A DNA stretch of 64,000 nt, taken from the NCBI RefSeq assembly GCF_019049285.1, contig NZ_JAGMUL010000015.1, positions 1-64,000 of the forward strand, in the 5' to 3' direction. The notes under the pieces were generated by a model. It saw only the letters and a program-made list of their open reading frames with translations, searched no databases and had not been told where the DNA came from. Numbering within the stretch: the first letter of the stretch is position 1; each line of letters begins with the position of its first letter. Made by a program: the position numbers and the translations under genes. This document shows, piece after piece, positions 8,163 through 15,678 of the stretch. This DNA is from Streptomyces sp. AC550_RSS872 (GTDB lineage Bacteria > Actinomycetota > Actinomycetes > Streptomycetales > Streptomycetaceae).

Positions 8163-9251
8163 GTGGAACCCTTTGCCCCGCCCGTCAATTCACACAATGA
8201 GTGGGACCCGCTGGAGGAAGTCGTCGTCGGGCGTCTCGACGGCGCGACGATCCCCTCCCGCCATCCGGTCGTGACCTGCAACGTGCCCCCCTGGGCGCGA
8301 CGGTTGCTGGGACTGGCCGGCGGCTTCAAGTATCCGCACGTGCTGATCGAGCGGGCGCAGCACGAGCTCGACCAGTTCATCTCCCTGCTGCGGTCCCTCG
8401 ACGTCACGGTCAGGCGCCCGGACAAGGTCGACCACAGGCGATGCTTCGGCACTCCGGACTGGTCGTCGCGCGGCTTTGGCAACACCTGTCCGCGGGACAG
8501 CCTGCTCGTGATCGGCGACGAGATCATCGAGACTCCGATGGCATGGCCGTGCCGCTACTTCGAGACGCATGCCTACCGCCCGATACTCAAGGACTACTTC
8601 CGGCGCGGTGCGCGCTGGACCTCGGCGCCCAAGCCGCAGCTCACCGACGCGCTGTTCGAGGCGGGCTTCCGAGCGCCCGGGCCCGACGAGCCCGTGCGCC
8701 ACATTCTCACCGAGTTCGAGCCGGTCTTCGACGCCGCCGACTTCGTGCGCGCGGGTCGCGATCTGTTCGTTACACGGAGCAACGTCACCAACCGGATGGG
8801 CATCGAGTGGCTGCGCCGCCATCTCGGGCCCCGCTATCGCATCCACGAGATCAAGAGCCGCTGCCGTACACCCATGCACATCGACACGACCTTCGTGCCG
8901 CTCGCACCCGGCAAGGTCCTGGTCAATCCCGAATACATCGACGTCGACCGCCTGCCCGACGTCCTGAAGTCGTGGGACGTCCTGGTCGCCCCCGAGCCCG
9001 ATCCGATCGACGACCCCCTGCTCAGGATCACCTCGATGTGCGGCAAGTGGCTCAGCATGAATGTGCTCATGGTCGACGAGAAGCAGGTGATCGCCGAGCG
9101 CCACCACACCGGCATGCTGCGCGCGCTCGAACAGTGGGGCTTCGAGCCGATCCCGTGCGACCTGCTGCACTACGCGCCGTTCGGCGGCTCGTTCCACTGC
9201 GCGACGCTCGACATCCGCCGCCGTGGCACGCTCGAGTCCTACGTCGACTGA
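8163..9251 (+). CDS. Amidinotransferase (AGAT/StrB1-like)
   Basis: A 362-residue glycine/inosamine-phosphate amidinotransferase family enzyme, which moves the amidino group of arginine onto an amine. The N-terminal HNEWDPLEEVVVG is the family signature. Catalytic candidates are Asp in VFDAADF (about 190-193), His239 in PMHIDTTF and Cys346 in GGSFHCATLD, giving the Asp-His-Cys triad. Homologues make guanidinoacetate, streptomycin precursors or other guanidino metabolites. No aminocyclitol or creatine-type genes flank it, so it is an orphan. The start is a GTG at 8163 without a clear Shine-Dalgarno sequence. Its 3' end overlaps the convergent CDGSH gene by 13 bp. Confidence 0.9.
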   Translation: MEPFAPPVNSHNEWDPLEEVVVGRLDGATIPSRHPVVTCNVPPWARRLLGLAGGFKYPHVLIERAQHELDQFISLLRSLDVTVRRPDKVDHRRCFGTPDWSSRGFGNTCPRDSLLVIGDEIIETPMAWPCRYFETHAYRPILKDYFRRGARWTSAPKPQLTDALFEAGFRAPGPDEPVRHILTEFEPVFDAADFVRAGRDLFVTRSNVTNRMGIEWLRRHLGPRYRIHEIKSRCRTPMHIDTTFVPLAPGKVLVNPEYIDVDRLPDVLKSWDVLVAPEPDPIDDPLLRITSMCGKWLSMNVLMVDEKQVIAERHHTGMLRALEQWGFEPIPCDLLHYAPFGGSFHCATLDIRRRGTLESYVD

Positions 9252-9487
9252 CCGGCGCACCGGGCCTTGGCCGGTTCCCTGGCCGCATCCGTGGTCCGGT
9301 CGCGATGGCTGGTGTCGCACCAGGGGTAGCGACGGCTGCGACGGCAGGTGCACAGGGCGACCCGGAAGCGGTCGGAGGCGACGATCGTGCCGTCCTCCAG
9401 CTCCACCTCGACCGGCCCCTCCACCAGGACAGGGCCTTGGCGCTGGACCTTGATCCGGCGTGGTTCGTCAGACGGGGACTTCGGCAC
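9239..9487 (-). CDS. CDGSH-type iron-sulfur protein
   Basis: An 82-residue small protein with one CDGSH (mitoNEET-like) iron-sulfur motif: C-T-C, then PWCDTSH, giving the 3-Cys/1-His ligand set for a 2Fe-2S cluster. Thr replaces the usual Gly of the C-D-G-S-H string. Such proteins are redox-active or cluster-transfer proteins. A short strand-rich N-terminus (VLVEGPVEVELEDG) precedes it. Its GTG start overlaps the end of the upstream methyltransferase gene by 20 bp on the same strand, so the two are coupled. The gene ends inside the 3' end of the convergent amidinotransferase. Confidence 0.87.
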   Translation of the reverse strand: MPKSPSDEPRRIKVQRQGPVLVEGPVEVELEDGTIVASDRFRVALCTCRRSRRYPWCDTSHRDRTTDAAREPAKARCAGQST

Positions 9488-10121
9488 GAACGACCACCAG
9501 CTCTTCCCTCGGGTCCGCGGCTGCCACCAGATTGCGCTCCCGCAGCCAGCCCTCTCGCGACCGCAGCACGGGGCCGAACGGGATCACGCGACGCCGCGTC
9601 ACGGAGGCCTTCAACCCCGCCCCGCGCAGGTGGGCCAGAGTCCGGTCGGGACAGCTGAGCGCCGAGTGCACGACCAGGAGGACACCGCCGGGGCGCAGCA
9701 GGGCCGGGGCCTCCCGGCAGATCCGGTCAAGGACGAGCCGTCCGTCCAGGCCGGCGTCCCAGGAGCGGGCCGCGCCGTGCGGCGCGCGATCCGACTCGGG
9801 CGTAGGCACGTACGGCGGATTGGCCAGGATGAGGTCGAACGACTGCCCCCGCACCGGGCCGAAGAGGTTGCCGTGCCGGATGTGGACGGGGAGCCGGGCC
9901 AGCCTGGCGTTCAACCGTGCCGCGCACACCGCCCGCCATGACACGTCCACCGCGGTCACCCGCGTGCCGCGGCGCGCCGCCTCGATCGCCAGCGCGCCCG
10001 AACCGGTCCCCACGTCGAGGACGGCCGCGCCGTCCGGCAGCGGCTCGTCCCACAGGGCGCCCACGAGCAGGTCCGTGTCCTCCTGAGGGGCGTAGACGCC
10101 AGGTGGTACCAGCGTTTTCAT
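9468..10121 (-). CDS. HemK/Mtq2-like class I methyltransferase
   Basis: A 217-residue SAM-dependent methyltransferase. The SAM motif is VLDVGTGSGALA and the catalytic NPPY tetrapeptide is in LILANPPYVPTPE, as in N5-glutamine methyltransferases that modify release factors. It lacks the N-terminal HemK (PrmC) helical domain, so it resembles the eukaryote/archaeal Mtq2-type single-domain form. I take the ATG at 10121, preceded by a G-rich stretch; an in-frame ATG at 10142 would add 7 residues. It sits between the diiron-like gene and the CDGSH gene in a minus-strand operon. The target (protein Gln, or a small molecule) is unknown. Confidence 0.82.
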   Translation of the reverse strand: MKTLVPPGVYAPQEDTDLLVGALWDEPLPDGAAVLDVGTGSGALAIEAARRGTRVTAVDVSWRAVCAARLNARLARLPVHIRHGNLFGPVRGQSFDLILANPPYVPTPESDRAPHGAARSWDAGLDGRLVLDRICREAPALLRPGGVLLVVHSALSCPDRTLAHLRGAGLKASVTRRRVIPFGPVLRSREGWLRERNLVAAADPREELVVVRAEVPV

Positions 10122-10142
10122 TGCGCCCGGGTACCCCCGCAT

Positions 10143-11174
10143 TCAGGGATTAAGGGATATTCCGGATCGCAAGGGCGTGCGCAGTGACGACTTGCCCGCG
10201 CGCCAAGCGCCGAGCAGCCGGTCGGCGAAGCGATTCTCCAGATGTCCGGTGACGTCGATACCGAAGGCGACGTCGGGGCCGAGATGCGGTTCCTCGGCGA
10301 GCAGGCCTCCGATGACCTCGTGCCGTACGACCTGCTCGTGCACCGCGTCCGCCTCGACATGTTCGTCGTAGAAGTGCTCGGCGGCGGGCCCGGCGCCAGT
10401 GCGGCGCATCGTCTCGGCCAGCCGCCGCGAGGCCGGCGACGAGGTGATCTCGACCGCCGCGAAATGGCCGACGAGCGCTCCGCGCAGCGCCCGGTGCAGG
10501 CCGAGCAGGGACATCAGGTTGACGGTGGCCAGGGCTTCCGCGGTCGCCTCGTCGAGGTAGTACCCGTACGTCGTATCCAGGCCGAGGTCCGTCATCAGGT
10601 CGGCGAACAGGCGCGCGTGGACACGGTCGGGGCGGCCGCCGCCGTACTCGTCGAACTCCACCGCCGCCATGCCGGCCTTTGCCCTGCCCCACAGCCGGGG
10701 CAGCACCCAGGCGTGCGGGTCCGCCTCCTTGAGGTGGTACAGGGAGCGCTGGACCGCGTACTCGCGCACGTGCCACAACTCGCCGTTGGCGGACAGATAG
10801 TGGCTGATGCCGGTGCCGTCGACGGGCTCGACGAGGAGGTCGGCCAGCGCGTCCTCGACGCTGTCGTGGGCGGGGGTGTCCGCGCGCAGGGCGGTCAGGA
10901 AACGGTGCTCCAGGGCTCCGCGGACACGCAGCAGGTCCGGGTCCCATTCATGGGACTCGGGCACGTCGGCGAAACCGCGGTAGTGCAGCTCGTAGCAGAG
11001 ATACAGGGCCAGCTGGAGATCGTCGCCGTAGACGGGCGCGCTCGCGACGTCCTGGCTCCGGGCTGGTGGGCCCGCACCCCTCAGATATTCCTCGACGGCG
11101 GCGGAGACAGCGCCCCGGGCGGACGGCAGCCAGGGCCCTTCGCCGCCGCGTGCCCTTCGGGCGTCGTGTGCCAT
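10143..11174 (-). CDS. Iron-containing redox enzyme family protein (heme-oxygenase-like fold)
   Basis: A 343-residue helical protein of the heme-oxygenase-like diiron oxidase group (Haem_oxygenas_2 type). Supporting segments are LALYLCYELHYRGF, a carboxylate/His-rich LYHLKEADPHAW region, AAVEFDEYGGG and HFYDEHVEADAVHEQV. These provide the Glu and His residues expected to bind iron. The family includes enzymes that oxidise small molecules with O2; the substrate here is unknown. It is the first gene of a three-gene minus-strand run with an Mtq2-like methyltransferase (22 bp after its stop) and a CDGSH protein, which suggests iron-linked redox chemistry shared by the operon. Confidence 0.83.
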   Translation of the reverse strand: MAHDARRARGGEGPWLPSARGAVSAAVEEYLRGAGPPARSQDVASAPVYGDDLQLALYLCYELHYRGFADVPESHEWDPDLLRVRGALEHRFLTALRADTPAHDSVEDALADLLVEPVDGTGISHYLSANGELWHVREYAVQRSLYHLKEADPHAWVLPRLWGRAKAGMAAVEFDEYGGGRPDRVHARLFADLMTDLGLDTTYGYYLDEATAEALATVNLMSLLGLHRALRGALVGHFAAVEITSSPASRRLAETMRRTGAGPAAEHFYDEHVEADAVHEQVVRHEVIGGLLAEEPHLGPDVAFGIDVTGHLENRFADRLLGAWRAGKSSLRTPLRSGISLNP

Positions 11175-11298
11175 GGCGACCGAGTACCCGTGGGTTGCCG
11201 AGCCACCCGCCCGTGTGCACTGGGTGCGGAGCTGTACAGCTTGGCCCGCGCCCTGCCGAGAAGCCCGTGGGATGCCGCCCGGGCAGTGCGTGGCCCGG

Positions 11299-11397
11299 TC
11301 ACTCGCCCTCGGACTCCTCCTGGGCCCGCGTGTTCGCGGACACAGCCTCGCCGACCTCGCCCCCGCGGCGGCGCCGCTCGGCGGAGTCCCGCGGCAC
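11299..11397 (-). CDS. Small ORF, 32 residues, unknown
   Basis: A short reading frame starting with GTG at 11397 and ending TGA at 11299-11301. It has an excellent ribosome-binding site (AAGGAGAGG, about 3-6 nt before the start) 75 bp downstream of the ppx-like gene on the same strand. The peptide is highly charged: a basic RRRRGG patch and an acidic EESEGE tail. It has no signal or membrane segment. I recognise no family. The rest of 11175-11472 shows no other gene. The strong Shine-Dalgarno sequence is the main support, so treat it as a candidate. Confidence 0.45.
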   Translation of the reverse strand: MPRDSAERRRRGGEVGEAVSANTRAQEESEGE

Positions 11398-11472
11398 GGG
11401 CCTCTCCTTCTCTCGTCGATCAGGTCGTGCAGGCGGCTCTCGCCGCGTCGGCCCCGCAGCCGTCGGTGGCGA

Positions 11473-12480
11473 TCAGCTGGTCGCGGGCGCGATCCGCAGT
11501 GGTACCGGCTCGGCAGGTGCGGCCTCCTCCTCGAGGCGGGACACCTCCGCCCACCAGGAGGCGCCGTCCTCGATGTGCCGCAGCATGACCCCTTCGCGGA
11601 TCGCCCACGGGCAGATCGTGACCGCCCGCAGGCCGGTCAGCTTCATCGCGGTGTGCGCCACCACCGCGCCGGCCAGGCTCTGTCCGGCGCGCGGTGCGGA
11701 GATGCCGGGGAGCAGGGCGCGTTCGGTGGCGGGCAGCAGGGAGAGGCGACCGACGGCCTCGCGCAGGTCCGAGCGCACCAACTTCCGCTCCACGAACGGC
11801 CCGTGACGTCCGGGCGCCGCCCCGCACAACCGGCCCAGCTGCTGGAACGTCCGTGAGGTGGCCGCCGCCGTGCGCGGTCCCTCCCAGCGGATCCGGGCCG
11901 CGACGTCCCGCAGCTGGTGGCGGACCTTGCGGCGCAGGGCGCGTACCCGTGCCGTCGGCGGCGGGTCCGCGCCGTCGAAGAACTCATGGGTCAGCCGTGC
12001 GGCGCCGAGCGGCAGCGACGCCACGAAGTCCGGCAACCTCCCGCGCCCGAAAGCCACTTCGAGCGAGCCGCCGCCGATGTCCAGCAGTGCGAGCGGCCCT
12101 GAGCGCCAGCCCATCCATCGTCGCGCCCCGAGAAACGTCAACTCGGCCTCGACCTCGCCCGGCAGCGTGCACAGGTTCACCCCCGTCCGGGTCCGCACGG
12201 CACGCAGCACTTCCCGGCGGTTCGGGGCGGAGCGCACCACGGCGGTCGCGAAGGCCAGGGGTGAGGTCGCGCCCCACCGGAGCGCGGTGCGGTCCGCCGC
12301 CGAGACCGCCTCGACCAGCCGCTCGATGGCCTCCTCAGGCACGGCCTCCCCGGGTCTGACCTGTTCCGACAGCCTCAGCCGCCACTTGGCGGTATGAACG
12401 GGAAGCGGCACCCCGTCTCCCGTATCGGCCACAACCAACCGGACCGTGTTCGACCCGACATCCACCACGCTGATTCGCAT
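11473..12480 (-). CDS. Exopolyphosphatase (Ppx/GppA family)
   Basis: A 335-residue ASKHA-fold phosphatase that hydrolyses polyphosphate or pppGpp. The first ATP-like motif is VDVGSNTVRLVVAD at the N-terminus, and the second phosphate motif is LLDIGGGSLEVAFG around residue 135. Length matches the short actinobacterial Ppx form that lacks the C-terminal HD and regulatory domains. The ATG at 12480 gives the canonical MRISVVDVG start. It likely acts in the cytoplasm in phosphate or stringent-response metabolism. Upstream on the same strand lies only a decayed transporter gene. Confidence 0.9.
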   Translation of the reverse strand: MRISVVDVGSNTVRLVVADTGDGVPLPVHTAKWRLRLSEQVRPGEAVPEEAIERLVEAVSAADRTALRWGATSPLAFATAVVRSAPNRREVLRAVRTRTGVNLCTLPGEVEAELTFLGARRWMGWRSGPLALLDIGGGSLEVAFGRGRLPDFVASLPLGAARLTHEFFDGADPPPTARVRALRRKVRHQLRDVAARIRWEGPRTAAATSRTFQQLGRLCGAAPGRHGPFVERKLVRSDLREAVGRLSLLPATERALLPGISAPRAGQSLAGAVVAHTAMKLTGLRAVTICPWAIREGVMLRHIEDGASWWAEVSRLEEEAAPAEPVPLRIAPATS

Positions 12481-12559
12481 ACGACCGGGAGTACCCGATT
12501 CCCGGTCGGACCAACGGAGTCAGCCCCTGTGCGCCGCCACCATGACGCGAGCGCCGTAC

Positions 12560-12860
12560 CCGCACCGAGAAGAGGGGCCGCCGTCTCCCTGTGGAGGCCG
12601 GCCCCTCTGGCGCCGGCGATCAGCACGGTCAGGAATGAGGCGGCGCGGTCCCGGTCCAGCGGGATCCGCAGCGGCATCAGCGGGTGCGCGGCCCTGCTCT
12701 GCCACCAGGCGAACGCCGTCGGCAGTACGCCGACCGCCAGCAGGAAGCCCCAGGTGTCGGGCGAACCCCAGTCGTGCGTCTCGGTGGTTGCTCAGCAGCA
12801 GCCAGCCGCCCACGAAGGCGAGGGCCGCGACGGGTACGTCGACCGTGGACGCCCGGCGGT
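12560..12860 (-). pseudogene. Remnant of an MFS (DHA2/EmrB-type) transporter gene
   Basis: On the minus strand the text VDVPVAALAFVGGWLLL, then (after a one-base frame change near 12780) THDWGSPDTWGFLL, RAAHPLMPLRI and RAASFLTVLIAG reproduces the central region of drug-efflux MFS proteins: the VDxxG helix, HDWGSP loop, AHPLxPLRIF and next helix. No start is present and the match fades after about 12590. The remnant ends where the NHLM cluster begins, which suggests the cluster or its flank was rearranged. The remaining bases to 12481 show nothing. Found by eye; alignment needed. Confidence 0.6.
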
Positions 12861-15677
12861 TCAGGCCATCTGGCGTCGCACCAGCTCGTGCAGCCGCCCG
12901 CTGGTGTCCGCGAGCAGCTGTGCGGGCGGGCCCTGCTGGGCGACCTTGCCGTCCTCCATCACGATCACGCGGTCGGCGTCCAGCACCGTGGACAGACGGT
13001 GCGCGATGACGATGCGGGTGGCGTTGAGCGCCTTGGTGGACTCGATGACCGTGCGCTGCGTCTCGTTGTCGAGGGCGCTGGTCGCCTCGTCGAAGAAGAG
13101 GATGCGCGGCCGGCGGATCAGCGCCTGGGCGATCATCAGCCGCTGCCGCTGACCGCCGGAGATCGCGCCGCTGCCCGACACGATCGTGTGCAGCCCCATC
13201 GGCATCCGCTTGATGTCCTCGGCGAGCCCGGCCATCTCGGCCGCCGCCATCGCCTCCTCCGGCGTGTACGGCTCGGTGCCGCAGATGACGTCCAGGATCG
13301 AGCCGGTGAACGGCTGGGCGTGCTGGAGCACCACGCCGCACTGCCGCCGTACGGCCGACTGGTCCAGCGCCGACAAGTCCTGACCGTCGTACAGCACACT
13401 GCCCGAGACCGGTTTGTCGAAGCCGATCAGCAGCCTGAGCAGCGTCGACTTGCCGCAGCCGCTGGGTCCGACGATCGCCACGAACTCGCCCGCCCGCACG
13501 TCGAAGGACACGTCGTCCAGGACCAGGGGGCCGTCGTCGGAGTACCGGAAGGACAGCCGGCGCGCCTCGATCGAACCGGTCAGCGGGCCCGGCCGGGTAC
13601 TCGCCGTGCGCACCTCCGGCGTGGCCTCCAGCACCGGCTTGATCTCCTCGAACAGCGGCAGCGCGGCCACCGCCGACACGAACGAGCCGGTCAGCTGGGT
13701 GACCGAGGTCAGCAGCATCGTCACCGATGTGTTGAAGGTGAGGAACGCCGCCGCCGACATCGTGCCGCGTGCCGGACCGGCCAGCAGCATGAACATCAGC
13801 AGCGTGCACACCGGCAGATAGACCGCGCCCATCACCGTGGTGAGGTTCTTGATCCGCCCCACCTTCTGCTGGAGCTCACGGCTGCGCGCGAACTGTGACG
13901 CCCAGGACGCGTACGCGTAGTTCTCGGCCGCCGCGACCCGCAGCTTCGGCAGCCCGCGCAGCGTCTGGAACGCCTGGTTGTTCAGCTTGTTGCTGAGCAC
14001 CACCAGCCGCCGCTGCCAGCGCACCTGCCACAGCCCGAGCCCCAGGAACACGCCCGCGATGACGACGAGCATGCCGATCGCCGCCAGCGCCATCGGCACG
14101 CTGTACCAGAACAGCAGCGCCAGATTCATCGCGCCCACCGTCACCGACGACGCGACGACCGGGCCGACTCCGGCCATCAGACGGCGGATCGCGCTGATGC
14201 CCATGGCCTGGCTGGCCAGCTCGCCGGTCGAGCGCTCGGTGAAGAACTTCGTGGGCAGCCGCAGCAGCCGGTCCCACAGGGCCGGCTGGAGCGTCGCCTC
14301 GATACGGCCCTCCAGGCGCAGGATCGTCAGGTTCTGGAGCAGCATGAACGCCGCCGCCACGACGCTGCTGATCATCACGGCCAGACAGAACTGCACGATC
14401 AGCCCGGTCTGCGCCTTCGGCACGAACTCGCCCAGCACCTTGCCGGTCGCGATGGGTACGAGTGCGCCGATCGCCACCGTGACCAGTCCGCTGACCAGGA
14501 GGTTCGTCAGATCACCGCCCGTGCCCCGCATGCTGAACCGCAGCAGCCTCAGCGGGCTCAACGCGCGGTCGGGCAGCGGACGGTAGAACATCACCGCACG
14601 CGGCTCGAACTCCTCCGCGTTGGCCTTCTCGATCGGCGTCTCACGACCGGTCGCCGGATGGACGGCCACATAGCCGCCGCGCCGCCACAGCAGCGCCACC
14701 GGCGCACCGGACAGCGCCCGGTGACCGACCAGCGGTCCTACGTTGTCCCGCCACCAACGCCCGTCCAGCCGTACGGCCCTGGTGCGCACGCGCGACGCGA
14801 TGGCCACGCGCTCGACCGGGTCGAGCCGGTCGCTCTCGGTGCCGCTCTGCGCGGGCTCGGCCAACGTGATCCCGAAGGCCTGGGCGACCAGCTTGCAGGC
14901 GGCGTAGCTGGCGTCCGCGTCGGCGGCCGTCGTCCGCTTGTCGCCGCGCTTGCCGATGGACGCCAGCAGCGTCTGGTCGGCCTGCGCGCGCACCGCCTCG
15001 CCTGCCTTGATGCCCTCCGCCGTGCGCGTCTCGTGGGTGCGCTCCAGCTGCTCGATCCAGCGGTCCAGCGTGGTCAGCAGCCGGTACTGCTGGTCGACCA
15101 TGGACTGCCAGACCGCCGGGTCCATCAGCAGGTCGGCGGCGGCCTCCGCGCCGTACAGCGAGCCGTACTGCACGCTGCCCGGCGGCACCTGCATCCAGAA
15201 GACGTCGTCGTCCGTCACCTCGGCCGCCCGCTCGGTGGCCATGGGTGCCTGGAAGAGGATGGAGAGGCTGCGGCCGACGCCGAGGGCGAGGGCGTACTCC
15301 AGGGGACTCGTCTGCGGCGGGACGTACTGCGGGTTGCCGTACTCGTCGTAGGACCAGGTCTGGGTGTTCGCGGGCTGGTACAACTCGCGCAGCCCTATGC
15401 GGTGCACGACGCAGTCCCTGAGCGGTCGTGCCACCAGCGTGTGCTGCGGACCCGCGACCGGGCCGAGCAGCAGCGAGCCCGCCTCCAGGCGGCCCAGGTG
15501 ATGCCAGTGGCCCTGCTGCGCGGCGTCGACCGCGAACAGGTCCACGGCACCCGACGCCACCAGCCACAGGACTTGCGGGCCTTCGAGGTCGAGCCTGTTG
15601 AAGCCCGCGCAGTCGATGCGCGTGCCCATCTGGCCGAGCGCGTTGAGGACGAGGTCACCCTCGTGGACGGAGGTCAT
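12861..15677 (-). CDS. NHLM-type ABC transporter ATP-binding/permease protein with N-terminal regulatory domain (ABC2)
   Basis: A 938-residue protein. Residues about 10-120 resemble a cyclic-nucleotide-binding-like barrel, followed by a long linker region, a six-helix ABC exporter membrane domain (about 400-690) and an ATPase domain. Walker A is GPSGCGKST near residue 730, the signature ISGGQRQR near 837, Walker B ILFFDEATSALD and the H-loop VIAHRLST, all intact. This matches the second ABC protein of NHLM bacteriocin-type export clusters (TIGR03797 family). The ATG at 15677 lies 1 bp after the upstream stop (TGAGATG). It lacks a peptidase domain, so it presumably pairs with the C39-containing partner to export the peptide encoded at 18852. 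Confidence 0.88.
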   Translation of the reverse strand: MTSVHEGDLVLNALGQMGTRIDCAGFNRLDLEGPQVLWLVASGAVDLFAVDAAQQGHWHHLGRLEAGSLLLGPVAGPQHTLVARPLRDCVVHRIGLRELYQPANTQTWSYDEYGNPQYVPPQTSPLEYALALGVGRSLSILFQAPMATERAAEVTDDDVFWMQVPPGSVQYGSLYGAEAAADLLMDPAVWQSMVDQQYRLLTTLDRWIEQLERTHETRTAEGIKAGEAVRAQADQTLLASIGKRGDKRTTAADADASYAACKLVAQAFGITLAEPAQSGTESDRLDPVERVAIASRVRTRAVRLDGRWWRDNVGPLVGHRALSGAPVALLWRRGGYVAVHPATGRETPIEKANAEEFEPRAVMFYRPLPDRALSPLRLLRFSMRGTGGDLTNLLVSGLVTVAIGALVPIATGKVLGEFVPKAQTGLIVQFCLAVMISSVVAAAFMLLQNLTILRLEGRIEATLQPALWDRLLRLPTKFFTERSTGELASQAMGISAIRRLMAGVGPVVASSVTVGAMNLALLFWYSVPMALAAIGMLVVIAGVFLGLGLWQVRWQRRLVVLSNKLNNQAFQTLRGLPKLRVAAAENYAYASWASQFARSRELQQKVGRIKNLTTVMGAVYLPVCTLLMFMLLAGPARGTMSAAAFLTFNTSVTMLLTSVTQLTGSFVSAVAALPLFEEIKPVLEATPEVRTASTRPGPLTGSIEARRLSFRYSDDGPLVLDDVSFDVRAGEFVAIVGPSGCGKSTLLRLLIGFDKPVSGSVLYDGQDLSALDQSAVRRQCGVVLQHAQPFTGSILDVICGTEPYTPEEAMAAAEMAGLAEDIKRMPMGLHTIVSGSGAISGGQRQRLMIAQALIRRPRILFFDEATSALDNETQRTVIESTKALNATRIVIAHRLSTVLDADRVIVMEDGKVAQQGPPAQLLADTSGRLHELVRRQMA

Positions 15678-15678
15678 C

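Noticed and set aside
12520..13809. 429-codon minus-strand frame overlapping ABC2
   Set aside because: It is an out-of-frame shadow of ABC2; only its terminal part matches the MFS remnant, reported separately.
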